From an uncultured Veillonella sp. (GTDB taxonomy: Bacteria > Bacillota > Negativicutes > Veillonellales > Veillonellaceae): a stretch of 14,093 nt of DNA. Each line of letters starts with the position of its first letter. Within the stretch, counting starts at the first letter, position 1. The notes under the pieces are model-generated. The model did no database searches, had not been told where the DNA came from, and saw only the letters and a list, made by a program, of their open reading frames with translations. The DNA lies in the NCBI GenBank assembly GCA_934202095.1, contig CAKPXN010000033.1, positions 1 through 14,093 on the forward strand, in the 5' to 3' direction. Below are positions 1 through 7,562 of the stretch, in pieces. The translations under genes were made by a program, and so were the position numbers.

Positions 1-75
1 GGCTCCCCGAGTAGGACTCGAACCTACGACCGATCGGTTAACAGCCGATTGCTCTACCAACTGAGCTATCGAGGA
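1..75 (-). tRNA. tRNA-Asn(GTT), 3' end at the window edge
   Basis: On the minus strand this folds as a full cloverleaf. The acceptor arms are TCCTCGA and TCGGGGA. The anticodon stem ATCGG/CCGAT closes the loop CTGTTAA (anticodon GTT, Asn), and the T arm is GTAGG-TTCGAGT-CCTAC. The discriminator G and the first two bases of an encoded CCA occupy positions 3-1, so the final A lies just outside the window. It follows tRNA-Gly by 5 bases and is presumably cut from the same precursor. Confidence 0.96.
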
Positions 76-80
76 ATGTA

Positions 81-155
81 TGGAGCGGGAAACGAGATTC
101 GAACTCGCGACCCCCGCCTTGGCAAGGCGGTGCTCTACCGCTGAGCTATTCCCGC
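81..155 (-). tRNA. tRNA-Gly(GCC)
   Basis: Minus-strand cloverleaf with acceptor arms GCGGGAA and TTCCCGC, anticodon stem CCGCC/GGCGG around loop TTGCCAA (anticodon GCC, Gly), and T arm GCGAG-TTCGAAT-CTCGT. Discriminator U and CCA are genomically encoded (positions 84-81). It is the first gene of the tRNA-Gly/tRNA-Asn pair. Its 5' end lies about 10 bases after the predicted start point of the nearer promoter (173-202). Confidence 0.97.
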
Positions 156-172
156 ATACAGAACCGATAATT

Positions 173-202
173 ACTATATCATAATTACCTTCTGTTAGTC
201 AA
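173..202 (-). promoter_or_regulatory. Proximal sigma-70 promoter of the tRNA-Gly/Asn unit
   Basis: On the minus strand, TTGACT (202-197) is followed after 18 bases by TATAGT (178-173). The predicted start is near 166, which leaves a leader of about 10 bases before tRNA-Gly, a usual layout for stable-RNA promoters. Its -35 box lies inside an inverted repeat (197-227). Confidence 0.7.
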
Positions 203-227
203 GAACTAAACTAGGTCAGTTCTGACT
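197..227. repeat. Imperfect inverted repeat overlapping the -35 box of the tRNA promoter
   Basis: On the plus strand, AGTCAAGAACT (197-207) is the near-exact reverse complement of AGTTCTGACT (218-227), with one unpaired A. The loop is 10 bases. The right arm also contains a small dyad, GTCAG-TT-CTGAC (215-226). The repeat sits between the two tandem promoters and covers the proximal -35 box. It could be an operator, or a hairpin in the leader of the distal-promoter transcript. Confidence 0.5.
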
Positions 228-235
228 GCCTTATA

Positions 236-264
236 ATAATATCAATTTACACATATAGTGTCAA
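236..264 (-). promoter_or_regulatory. Distal sigma-70 promoter upstream of the tRNA unit
   Basis: On the minus strand there is a perfect -35 box TTGACA (264-259), a 17-base spacer and TATTAT (241-236), close to consensus. It lies about 63 bases upstream of the second promoter and points the same way. The tRNA pair therefore appears to have two promoters in tandem. Expected start is near 229. Confidence 0.75.
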
Positions 265-281
265 TGGTTTTTCAATGAATT

Positions 282-311
282 TCCTATAAAAATAATACGA
301 AATCTATAGGA
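282..311. repeat. Short inverted repeat in the AT-rich gap
   Basis: TCCTATA (282-288) and TATAGGA (305-311) form 7-base perfect arms around a 16-base AT-rich loop. It lies between the hairpin after the CobT-like gene and the distal tRNA promoter. There is no T-tract, so it is not a convincing terminator, and the base composition makes chance possible. Confidence 0.3.
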
Positions 312-345
312 TACAAATCTACGTGATTTATAACAAATATATAAA

Positions 346-415
346 AGAGGACTTTCAAATATATACCGCCTTCACTCGTTCTTAAGTAAAGGAAATATAT
401 ATCATGAAGTCCTCT
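346..415 (-). terminator. Long hairpin terminator after the tyrA/CobT-like operon
   Basis: It begins 6 bases after the stop codon of the gene at 422-1525. In minus-strand RNA the outer stem is AGAGGACUU pairing with AAGUCCUCU (9 base pairs). A small internal loop follows, then an AU-rich stem AUAUAUA/UAUAUAU with flanking G-U pairs. One mismatch precedes an inner stem CCUUUACU/AGUGAAGG around the loop UAAGAACG. The outer stem is followed by UUUUAUAUAUUU. Each arm is about 31 bases, much longer than a minimal terminator. Confidence 0.75.
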
Positions 416-421
416 CTATTA

Positions 422-1525
422 TTATTTAATATCTTCTTGTCTACCTTTACCGGCGCCATCCTCAGCGGCACGAACCTCTGCTTCTACGAATGTTTTCATG
501 TCATTTAACATATGCATAGATGCATCTACAATAGATAGCCCCATTGTAGATCCTAAACCTTCATCGATTTGTAAATCATAATGTAATGGAGGTTTTACAT
601 CTAAGAAACGACATTGTTCCTTATGAATAGGATCATCGTAAACAGCGGATGGGAAAACATAGTCTTTCACCAATGGTTCCATCGTCACTGCTGCGAGTAC
701 AGCAGCACCAGTTAGTGCATTATCGAATACCACAGCCATACGATGGCTAGCAGCGCCTAAGATAAAGCCTGTTAAGAAAGCAATGTCGAGGCCCCCTGCT
801 ACATGAAGTAAACGCAATACCGCAGTGCGGCGGTCGCTTTCAGATAAAACAGACCAATCATCTACAGCAATATCCAATGGATCTACAAATGAATGGATGT
901 GTGCAGCACGCTGTGCAATGGTAGGTCCATTATCAGACTCTGTCAATACAGACTCGTACGATGCGCCTGTAATGGTTGCAGTCGTAACCAACGCATCAAG
1001 GAATGTGCGTTCACCTATATTACCTAAGGCCACCACTTGTAGACCTGCTTCATGTAATTTATCCGCATAACCAAAGCCCATTTCAAGAGCCTGTTCCAAT
1101 TCATTATGACTAATAGAAGGTTCTACGCCAAAGAAGTGGGACCCATTACGAATAACTCGAGAATCAATATTTGCCAAATGATTTGTATCTTGTTCTAAGC
1201 CAATATTAACAATGTAAACCGGTGCTTGTAATTTAAACGCAGCCCCTTGCGTAGCACTCATGCCTTCATTAAACCGTTTTATTGCATTTAAACTAGTATG
1301 TCCATGTTCAACATTTTGAGGACCATCCACAAGATGGTCTGCCCCTACAACGAGAACACCATATTTTAAATGATTTGGCTTGGGGTTCGCCAATACGCCT
1401 GCAAATCGTTCAGCTATCGTTTCGAGCATAGCCAAGCTATAAATAGGTTTTGTTAAATTATCAATGCGATACCGGCATGTTTCCATCGCTTTCGTATCTA
1501 ATGGTTGAATGTTAAAAGCTCTCAT
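422..1525 (-). CDS. CobT-like phosphoribosyltransferase paralogue, probable ArsB-type subunit
   Basis: The 367-residue protein belongs to the CobT (nicotinate-nucleotide:base phosphoribosyltransferase) family, which makes the alpha-riboside phosphate of the cobamide lower ligand. It retains the N-terminal KPxxSLxxLE segment (about 26-35), ADH (62-64), GGLDIAFLTG (244-253), and a glutamate in IDEGLGS (E322) that aligns with the CobT catalytic base. It has lost the VGE(L/M)G loop (GNIGERT, 168-174), the GxGxN phosphate loop, the DGF motif (DNA, 268-270) and SHxSAEK. The start overlaps the preceding paralogue as ATGA, implying coupled translation. By position and degeneration it resembles ArsB of the ArsAB phenol/p-cresol enzyme. 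Standard pipelines would probably also name it cobT. Family is sure; subunit identity is inferred. Confidence 0.85.
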   Translation of the reverse strand: MRAFNIQPLDTKAMETCRYRIDNLTKPIYSLAMLETIAERFAGVLANPKPNHLKYGVLVVGADHLVDGPQNVEHGHTSLNAIKRFNEGMSATQGAAFKLQAPVYIVNIGLEQDTNHLANIDSRVIRNGSHFFGVEPSISHNELEQALEMGFGYADKLHEAGLQVVALGNIGERTFLDALVTTATITGASYESVLTESDNGPTIAQRAAHIHSFVDPLDIAVDDWSVLSESDRRTAVLRLLHVAGGLDIAFLTGFILGAASHRMAVVFDNALTGAAVLAAVTMEPLVKDYVFPSAVYDDPIHKEQCRFLDVKPPLHYDLQIDEGLGSTMGLSIVDASMHMLNDMKTFVEAEVRAAEDGAGKGRQEDIK

Positions 1526-2559
1526 GCCTTACCTCCTGTGACAGATTTATATATATGAACTGCAAGGTCGAGCATCCCCATTTGAACGGAACCACCAGAG
1601 GCTTCCCCTAAGCAAAGACCTAAGTCCACATAGGCTTCTAAGCCAAGATTTTGCAATGAAGATTTAGCCGCTTTTTCTGCAGATAAATGAGAGGCCATAA
1701 CGTAGTCCATGGAGGCGGGAACCAATGTTTTAGCCACCAAGGCACAAGCGGATGTATTAAAGCCATCGATGATGACCATACCATGATTAGCGGCCGCCCC
1801 TAAGATAACACCGACGATACAGGTAAATTCAAAGCCCCCTACGGCAGCCAAAATACCAATGGCATCATCCTTTGGAATATCCTTATATTTAACCAATACA
1901 TCATGAACGATGCGTTGTTTTAATTTAAGGCGCTCATCGGAAATATTCGTACCTCGCCCCGTTGCCTCTTCTGCAGTGAGGCCCGCAAACTTGGCCGTCA
2001 TAAGTGCACTAGCTGTCGTGTTGGAAATACCCATTTCACCTACAAGAAACACATTATATCCGTCAGCCATCTTTTCTTGAACCAATTTAATGCCCGTTTC
2101 AATACCTTCGATTGCTTGTTCACGCGTCATGGCCGGTTCTTCTACAAAATTCTTTGTCCCCATCCCCAATTTGTGAGAACGCAGTCCAGGTACCCAACTC
2201 ATATCCGCATCAATGCCCATGTCAATGACTTCCATTGTAGCACCACAATAATTGGCTAAGGAATTGGCACCAGCCCCTTTTGGAATTAGGTAATTTTGAG
2301 TCATACCTACCGTGGTTTCCTTTGGGTAAGCACTTACGCCCATATCGGCCACACCATGATCTGCAGAAGCAATAATCATACAAGGTTTTGGAATTGTTAC
2401 ATCCTCTTGATTTGTGGCTGCCCCATATTGAGCCACTACATCGACGAGGCGTCCATATTGCTTAATATCTGACGCATCATTCCAATTCTTAATAATATGT
2501 TGTTCAATCTCTTTACTACGACTGTGAATCGCGTCGCAGGTTTCTTGTAGTAACCCCAT
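1522..2559 (-). CDS. cobT: Nicotinate-nucleotide:lower-ligand base phosphoribosyltransferase (CobT family, probable ArsA-type subunit)
   Basis: The 345-residue cytosolic enzyme transfers phosphoribose from nicotinate mononucleotide to a lower-ligand base (dimethylbenzimidazole in CobT, phenol or p-cresol in ArsAB) for cobamide assembly. Visible CobT motifs are ADHGV (66-70), VGEMGISNTT (173-182), GRGTN (201-205), GGFEF (241-245), DGF (265-267), SHLSAEK (290-296) and LGEASG (317-322), whose E319 aligns with the catalytic glutamate. The N-terminal KPxGSLGxLE segment typical of CobT is not recognisable. The start at 2559 has GAGGAG five bases upstream, directly after the tyrA stop. The gene overlaps the next paralogue by 4 bases. 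The tandem arrangement is what makes me favour ArsA over a stand-alone CobT; substrate identity is inferred. Confidence 0.88.
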   Translation of the reverse strand: MGLLQETCDAIHSRSKEIEQHIIKNWNDASDIKQYGRLVDVVAQYGAATNQEDVTIPKPCMIIASADHGVADMGVSAYPKETTVGMTQNYLIPKGAGANSLANYCGATMEVIDMGIDADMSWVPGLRSHKLGMGTKNFVEEPAMTREQAIEGIETGIKLVQEKMADGYNVFLVGEMGISNTTASALMTAKFAGLTAEEATGRGTNISDERLKLKQRIVHDVLVKYKDIPKDDAIGILAAVGGFEFTCIVGVILGAAANHGMVIIDGFNTSACALVAKTLVPASMDYVMASHLSAEKAAKSSLQNLGLEAYVDLGLCLGEASGGSVQMGMLDLAVHIYKSVTGGKA

Positions 2560-2570
2560 AACAACTCCTC

Positions 2571-3458
2571 TTAATTATTCTTAATTTGTCCCGTTAAGTA
2601 CGGTAATTTATTTCGAACCTCTCTACTTCTATGTAAATAGTCTTCTAACGCTTTGCCTTCGTCTTCTTGTGAAAGTATTTCTTTTACCCGACGAATTTCA
2701 TCTTCCATTTTAGATAAGCCTTCTAATACATTATGGCGATTACCATAAATGATTTCACGCCACATGGATGGCAAACCACCGGCTACACGCGTACAATCAC
2801 GGAATCCACCTGCGGATAAACGCATACGCAATTCACCGAGCTCATCGCCACCAGATACTTGAGTTAACATAGCTGCCATCAGATGTGGCATATGGCTAAC
2901 AATCGCTAAATACGCATCATGAGCATATACATCGACAAATTCGATACGAGAACCAACGGCGCGCCCCATATCAGCCAATTCTTTGGCCACCTCTGCATTA
3001 TACACATCAGATGCCTTATCCTCTAAGACAATCCATCCCATGCCTTTAAATAGGTTTTTATGAGACACTTCATAGCCGCCCTTTTCAGATCCCGCCATAG
3101 GATGAACAGATACAAAAAAGGTCCCCTTTGGAATAGATTCATACACGGCGCGTACAAAATGTTCCTTTGCACTGGATACATCTGTTACCACCTGACCTGG
3201 TTTAAACAGATGTGCCACCTCTGTAAAAAGTCGAGCATTAGTATCTGGCGGCAACGAAAACACTACGATATCCGAGTGCTCAATGAGTGGCTCTACCTCA
3301 GTCCAAGCTTGGGATACCACCCCATCTTGTAATGCTGCATCACATACCTCTTGTCGGCGTGCATACCCTACTACATCATAATCTGTATAGGCTTTCAAAG
3401 CCTTTGCCAACGAACCACCCAACAAACCTAATCCAATTATACCTACGGTTTTATTCAT
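2571..3458 (-). CDS. tyrA: Prephenate dehydrogenase
   Basis: The 295-residue enzyme oxidises and decarboxylates prephenate to 4-hydroxyphenylpyruvate with NAD(P)+, the committed step to tyrosine. The Rossmann motif GLGLLGGS is at 9-16. VHPMAGSEKGG (118-128) carries the family's catalytic histidine (H119), and SHMPH (188-192) a substrate-site histidine. AGGFRDCTRVA (216-226) is also typical. There is no chorismate mutase domain, and the chain ends after the helical dimerisation domain with no ACT domain, so tyrosine feedback through ACT is not expected. The stop is 11 bases before the first CobT-family gene, and the upstream MATE gene ends 62 bases before this start. A modest ribosome site (GTAGG) precedes ATG. 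No T-box leader fits in the gap. Confidence 0.93.
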   Translation of the reverse strand: MNKTVGIIGLGLLGGSLAKALKAYTDYDVVGYARRQEVCDAALQDGVVSQAWTEVEPLIEHSDIVVFSLPPDTNARLFTEVAHLFKPGQVVTDVSSAKEHFVRAVYESIPKGTFFVSVHPMAGSEKGGYEVSHKNLFKGMGWIVLEDKASDVYNAEVAKELADMGRAVGSRIEFVDVYAHDAYLAIVSHMPHLMAAMLTQVSGGDELGELRMRLSAGGFRDCTRVAGGLPSMWREIIYGNRHNVLEGLSKMEDEIRRVKEILSQEDEGKALEDYLHRSREVRNKLPYLTGQIKNN

Positions 3459-3520
3459 ATAAACCTACTTTCACAAGCGTCCCTATATCTCCAATATAGA
3501 AACGTAAATAAACTATACTA

Positions 3521-4867
3521 CTACACCTCAATAAGGCGTTTTTCTTTCCATTTTCCGCTATACCAGCGATAGATAAACAATACACCTCGTAAAATTTCAT
3601 CAGCAGCCATAGCAATCCATATGCCTACAAGGCCCCAGCCCCAATAAATACCCAATAGGTACGATAATGGCACAGCACATAACCACATGCCAAAGATACC
3701 AACGAGCATTGGGGTACGAATATCACCTGCAGCCTGTAAACAACCGACCATAACGATATTTACGGCCCGCCCTAGTTCAAGGAAAATTTCCACCAATAGC
3801 ACATTATGGGCTAAGGATAAAATCTCAGGATCCGTTGTAAATACAGATAGGACTGTATCACTCGTTATATAAAAGAACGTTGCCAATCCTACATTGATAG
3901 CGATAGCTAAAAACATCGAATGCCATACGCGATTTGTCACCTCATCTTGCCGTTTAGCGCCCATCAAGAATCCTACGATAACTTGCGATGCATTCGATAA
4001 GGCTATGGTATACACATAACACAACATAGCGATGACATATACATAAACCTTCGTATTAATCACAGTTAACCCTAGAATGTTGACCATCTTCATAATCGTC
4101 GTTTGCGATAATTGATAGCTCAATGTTTCGCCGCCGGATGGCACGCTAATATGGAGCAAGGATTTAACCGTATGCCAAGGAAAGGGTCTTAAATAAGACG
4201 TACTAACCCTCAATTGCAACAAGGTCTTGAACAGATATACGATGATAAGAAGACCAATAACCTTTGAAAGCCACGTAGAAATAGATACACCTAGTACGCC
4301 AAGACTCGGTATCGGGCCATGCCCGAAGATTAGGATATAGTTTGTTCCTACATGGATAATATTCATAACGAGTGCCACATACATGGTGATACGCGTCAAT
4401 GAATGGCCTCTAAATACGGCAACCAATGCATAGTACATGGCCTGTATTGGTAATCCCGCTGCTACAATGGTCGTATACAGCGATGTATCCCCCATCGTTT
4501 CTGGTGGTATGCCAAGCCATGTAAAAATCCATTCATGACAAGTAATAAAAAACACCGCTGCCACAGAGGAGAATGCAAAGTTTAGCACTAAACTAACGGT
4601 ACAAACCTCTGATAACTTCGACTGATTGCGAGCGCCCAAGTATTGAGCAATTAATATAGTTGTAGCCGTGCTCATAACTACGATGAGCATGATAAAAATA
4701 TTTAAAATCTGATTTGCATTAGCTACAGCGGCTACCGCCTGTGGCGAGTAATGACTCATCATCAATTGGTCGATATTACCGACGAGCATCTGCAGGAATA
4801 CTTCGATAAATATAGGCCAGCTCAAGGTCCAAATGGATAAACTAATGCCTTTTTCATATGTTTTCAT
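3521..4867 (-). CDS. MATE family cation-coupled efflux transporter
   Basis: The 448-residue inner-membrane protein has the length and about 12 hydrophobic segments of a MATE exporter. Family features are the N-terminal LSWPIFIEVFLQMLVGNIDQ stretch (helix 1, about 15-34), IAQYLGARN (73-81), and the second-half SVPSGGETLSYQ and LQAAGDIRTPM segments. The two halves show the usual internal repeat. Such proteins expel organic cations, drugs or metabolites using sodium or proton gradients; the substrate cannot be read from sequence. ATG at 4867 has GAGGGG about 6 bases upstream. It sits in the middle of the minus-strand run, 36 bases after lemA and 62 before tyrA, so it is probably co-transcribed with both. 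A detoxifying role towards aromatic or phenolic compounds would fit but is speculation. Confidence 0.93.
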   Translation of the reverse strand: MKTYEKGISLSIWTLSWPIFIEVFLQMLVGNIDQLMMSHYSPQAVAAVANANQILNIFIMLIVVMSTATTILIAQYLGARNQSKLSEVCTVSLVLNFAFSSVAAVFFITCHEWIFTWLGIPPETMGDTSLYTTIVAAGLPIQAMYYALVAVFRGHSLTRITMYVALVMNIIHVGTNYILIFGHGPIPSLGVLGVSISTWLSKVIGLLIIVYLFKTLLQLRVSTSYLRPFPWHTVKSLLHISVPSGGETLSYQLSQTTIMKMVNILGLTVINTKVYVYVIAMLCYVYTIALSNASQVIVGFLMGAKRQDEVTNRVWHSMFLAIAINVGLATFFYITSDTVLSVFTTDPEILSLAHNVLLVEIFLELGRAVNIVMVGCLQAAGDIRTPMLVGIFGMWLCAVPLSYLLGIYWGWGLVGIWIAMAADEILRGVLFIYRWYSGKWKEKRLIEV

Positions 4868-4903
4868 AGTATCCCCTCTATGTTACACATCAAACTTTAT
4901 GAA

Positions 4904-5623
4904 CTAAAAGAAAACACCTTTTGCTTTTTCTTTAGTTTCTTGATCTGCTATGAATGGAATTCTTGTAGTTCTACCTTCTTTAGCAGCTACAATCTTTTTG
5001 AATGGGAATTCAAAAATTTCTCTATTCCAAGTATTTACAGCATCATTATACAGTGTTCTAGCTGCAGTAATTTCTTTTTGCAAATATGAATTTTGTTGCA
5101 TCGCATCACGAATCGTATCTTGACTTTGCAATTCTGGATAATTTTCTATAGCTACATTTAATGCTCTCGTCGCTTTATTAAGTTGAGAGTTTACATCACT
5201 TCTAGATTCTTCAGTAAAATTACCACTTCTATATTTTGCAATATCTACAAGAATATCTTTATCGACTTCAATAGATTTTTCTACGAGTTTAGCCGCATTA
5301 GAAAGAATGACAACCCGTTGTTCCATATAGTTATCGATTTCAGAGGCCGCATTTTGGATGCGTTGTTCCATCATATTGAATTCAGAGCTAATTTGTTTTA
5401 GTCTCCACCATGGATAGATCAGTACAACTGCACCAATAGCAGATATAAGGTACTTGTCTATAACTATCCCTAAAACGATGCCGATTACACCGATAGCCAT
5501 AAGGATGGTTGGTAAAAGTTTTTCAAACCCACTAGTTTCTACGGGGATTACCTTAGCAATAACATTTACATCTCTGCCTTGAGACATAATCTCAGGATTC
5601 ATTTCGTCAAGTTGATTAGCCAT
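4904..5623 (-). CDS. lemA: LemA family membrane protein
   Basis: I start this 239-residue protein at the ATG ending at 5623, because GGAGGT lies seven bases upstream. The longer frame (to 5647) would begin inside the preceding gene and contain that ribosome site. Two hydrophobic segments (about 36-55 and 58-73) form a membrane hairpin, unlike the single N-terminal helix common in LemA. The rest is a helical bundle with the family hallmarks NYPELQS (161-167) and EITAARTLYNDAVNTWNREI (184-203), then FPF (206-208). LemA function is not established in bacteria. The preceding 610-residue gene stops one base before this start, so the two are translationally coupled and probably act together. Family call is firm; role unknown. 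Confidence 0.88.
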   Translation of the reverse strand: MANQLDEMNPEIMSQGRDVNVIAKVIPVETSGFEKLLPTILMAIGVIGIVLGIVIDKYLISAIGAVVLIYPWWRLKQISSEFNMMEQRIQNAASEIDNYMEQRVVILSNAAKLVEKSIEVDKDILVDIAKYRSGNFTEESRSDVNSQLNKATRALNVAIENYPELQSQDTIRDAMQQNSYLQKEITAARTLYNDAVNTWNREIFEFPFKKIVAAKEGRTTRIPFIADQETKEKAKGVFF

Positions 5624-5636
5624 TTTACTTACCTCC
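5621..5636 (-). promoter_or_regulatory. Ribosome binding site that fixes the lemA start
   Basis: Minus-strand GGAGGTAAGTAAAATG: the Shine-Dalgarno GGAGGT (5636-5631) lies within the last codons of the upstream gene. That gene's TAA stop is at 5627-5625, and the lemA ATG (5623-5621) follows after one base. Confidence 0.75.
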
Positions 5637-7457
5637 ATTTTGTTCATAAATCGTATGTAATAAGTCTACGAGAGACTGATTATCTTTATATAGTTTCCCC
5701 ACCATAAAGTGTCCATAAGCAAAGGAACCATTTTTGTTATTTTCAGAACGTTGATAATGATTCAATTCTTTAACACGCTTGAAATCATCACCGGCTGCGT
5801 CTACTTCTGCCACCTCAATAAGTTCTTGCTTTGTAACCGGCACATACTCATTCCACTTAACTGGTACATAATAGGTTCTGCCATTACCTGCTGTAACAGG
5901 AACCTCATCTATATGCTCAATAGTCCTATACGAATAAGCATCTACCTTAATAATTTCAGAATCCGCCTCTTTTTTGTAGTGACTCGTTTTTAGCAATGTC
6001 TTTACATTACTTCTCTGCGTTGCATTAGGTGGAATAAATAGTCCGAGGTTCATCTTATTTGCAAGCATTTCTGTAATATAATCATTATATTTAAAATCGT
6101 AAGATTTCTTATAAATATAATCAGTAGAAGCCATTTGTTGATATACAGGAATTGCTAACACTGGCAAAAAGGAAAAATACATGTGCTCAAAATAACTACA
6201 GTTAAAATTAATGAATTTCTCTTTAATCTTTTCAAAGGAGAAATCATAATACTGTGATGGTACAGTATCAAAATTCCAATCCTTAGAATTATCAGTCAAA
6301 ATTTCATTGATCTTGCATTGTTTATTAAAAATAAAGTCATCTCCATAGGGAGAATTCTCAAAAATATCTTTGTAATTACTTTGTGCCAATGGGGTAAATA
6401 GTACCCGGAACTCAACCTCATTATTTCTATCTAACGCATTAAATTGTGCATCGAACTCTTCATTGGCCAAGGCCTGAAAGTTTCCACCGTCCTCTAAGGC
6501 ATCTTGGCTTTTCTTTCTAAGCCCTGCAATGCGTTTTGCCAGCTGAATCTTTGTGCCTCCAAAATTAAATAATCCTTTTTCTGGTGGTCTTCTATGGAAT
6601 ATTAAATTCGGTGCTGCATGATTACCATATACCAAGGATATACTATTCGCATAATATGGGCCCGGTCGTTTTAACGTGGCACGAAGTGTTTCACTTACAT
6701 CTCTGGTCTTGGTATTTCCGTCAGAATCTATATATTCCTCTGTATAGACAACCTCGCGAGTACCTTCATACGTGTAATCATCTATCCAATGGATGATACG
6801 CTTAATAAAAACAAAAGGATTTCCTAAAATATCACCAGACGTAATATCCAGGGTAGAATGGTTTACATCATCTTTTTCTAAAAATCCATAATCTTTGACA
6901 AGCTGTTCATAACGTTCCATATTAAAGTTGGAATCTAGATGAATAAAAGGAATCGCCTTTTTAATGAGTTCTGCGGTCATCTCACTATGAAACAACTCAT
7001 TCAAAGGCTGCATCATTTCATAACCTTCGTCACGCATTTGACTCAGCGTTGCATCTAAATCATTCAGTTTCGCTTCGAGGCTCTTACGATTAGGTCGAAT
7101 CCAATACAGATACAAACCTATACATAGGATCATAACAGCAATACATATAACGATGGATAGGATATCCATCTGTTGTTGTGAAAACTGATATACACAATAA
7201 ATAAGTGCACCTATGCCCACAATGAAATCAATAGTCCGGACAATACCAAACCGTTTATATGTACTGTTTGATTGATTTCTATTTTCTGAAACATTTGTAT
7301 ACTTATCGATTAAGTCTTTATTTTTATTTATATCAACCTTTGATTGATTTACCAATTCTTGAAAGTAATCCTCTGTGATACTTTGAAATGTATCCTTAAG
7401 ATTTTCTCTGTAATACTTTAGTGGTTCTAGTAATGCTTCATTATATTCATTCGACAC
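5625..7457 (-). CDS. Unknown membrane protein with two-helix hairpin, partner of LemA (DUF3137-like?)
   Basis: I do not recognise this 610-residue protein with certainty. It starts at GTG (7457) with GAGGGG nine bases upstream, and no in-frame ATG is near. An N-terminal helical region (1-65) is followed by two membrane helices (about 70-92 and 98-120) and a charged, possibly coiled stretch (122-160). A large soluble region of mixed alpha/beta character runs to the end. The segment around 334-362 (EEFDAQFNALDRNNEVEFRV onward, then LFTPL) resembles the core of DUF3137 proteins, which often neighbour LemA genes; this match is from memory and weak. No enzyme motif or signal peptide is visible. 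Codons look more A/T-rich than in the surrounding metabolic genes. It is the first gene of the run ending at 422. Confidence 0.72.
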   Translation of the reverse strand: MSNEYNEALLEPLKYYRENLKDTFQSITEDYFQELVNQSKVDINKNKDLIDKYTNVSENRNQSNSTYKRFGIVRTIDFIVGIGALIYCVYQFSQQQMDILSIVICIAVMILCIGLYLYWIRPNRKSLEAKLNDLDATLSQMRDEGYEMMQPLNELFHSEMTAELIKKAIPFIHLDSNFNMERYEQLVKDYGFLEKDDVNHSTLDITSGDILGNPFVFIKRIIHWIDDYTYEGTREVVYTEEYIDSDGNTKTRDVSETLRATLKRPGPYYANSISLVYGNHAAPNLIFHRRPPEKGLFNFGGTKIQLAKRIAGLRKKSQDALEDGGNFQALANEEFDAQFNALDRNNEVEFRVLFTPLAQSNYKDIFENSPYGDDFIFNKQCKINEILTDNSKDWNFDTVPSQYYDFSFEKIKEKFINFNCSYFEHMYFSFLPVLAIPVYQQMASTDYIYKKSYDFKYNDYITEMLANKMNLGLFIPPNATQRSNVKTLLKTSHYKKEADSEIIKVDAYSYRTIEHIDEVPVTAGNGRTYYVPVKWNEYVPVTKQELIEVAEVDAAGDDFKRVKELNHYQRSENNKNGSFAYGHFMVGKLYKDNQSLVDLLHTIYEQNGGK

Positions 7458-7562
7458 GTTACTCTACCCCTCTATCTCATGGCTGTAATAGTACAATAAT
7501 AAATCGATACGCCTACCAGGTACTGCACCTATGTTTAATTATAAATATCTTAAATTAAAATT

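Noticed and set aside
346..415. CRISPR-like repeat
   Set aside because: It is a single palindrome with no regularly spaced copies and no cas genes, which fits a terminator hairpin better.
825..1070. Plus-strand open frame opposite the CobT-like gene
   Set aside because: It lies entirely antisense to a conserved gene, has no ribosome site and has no family-like sequence. The same applies to the other plus-strand frames in the window.
3483..3499. Small inverted repeat CTATAT/ATATAG in the MATE-tyrA gap as a terminator
   Set aside because: The stem is only 6 AT-rich base pairs and no T-tract follows on the minus strand, so it is unlikely to stop transcription.
5625..7457. Horizontally acquired island
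   Set aside because: The gene looks more AT-rich than its neighbours, but there is no integrase, transposase, flanking repeat or tRNA junction, and it is coupled to lemA. Composition alone is not enough.
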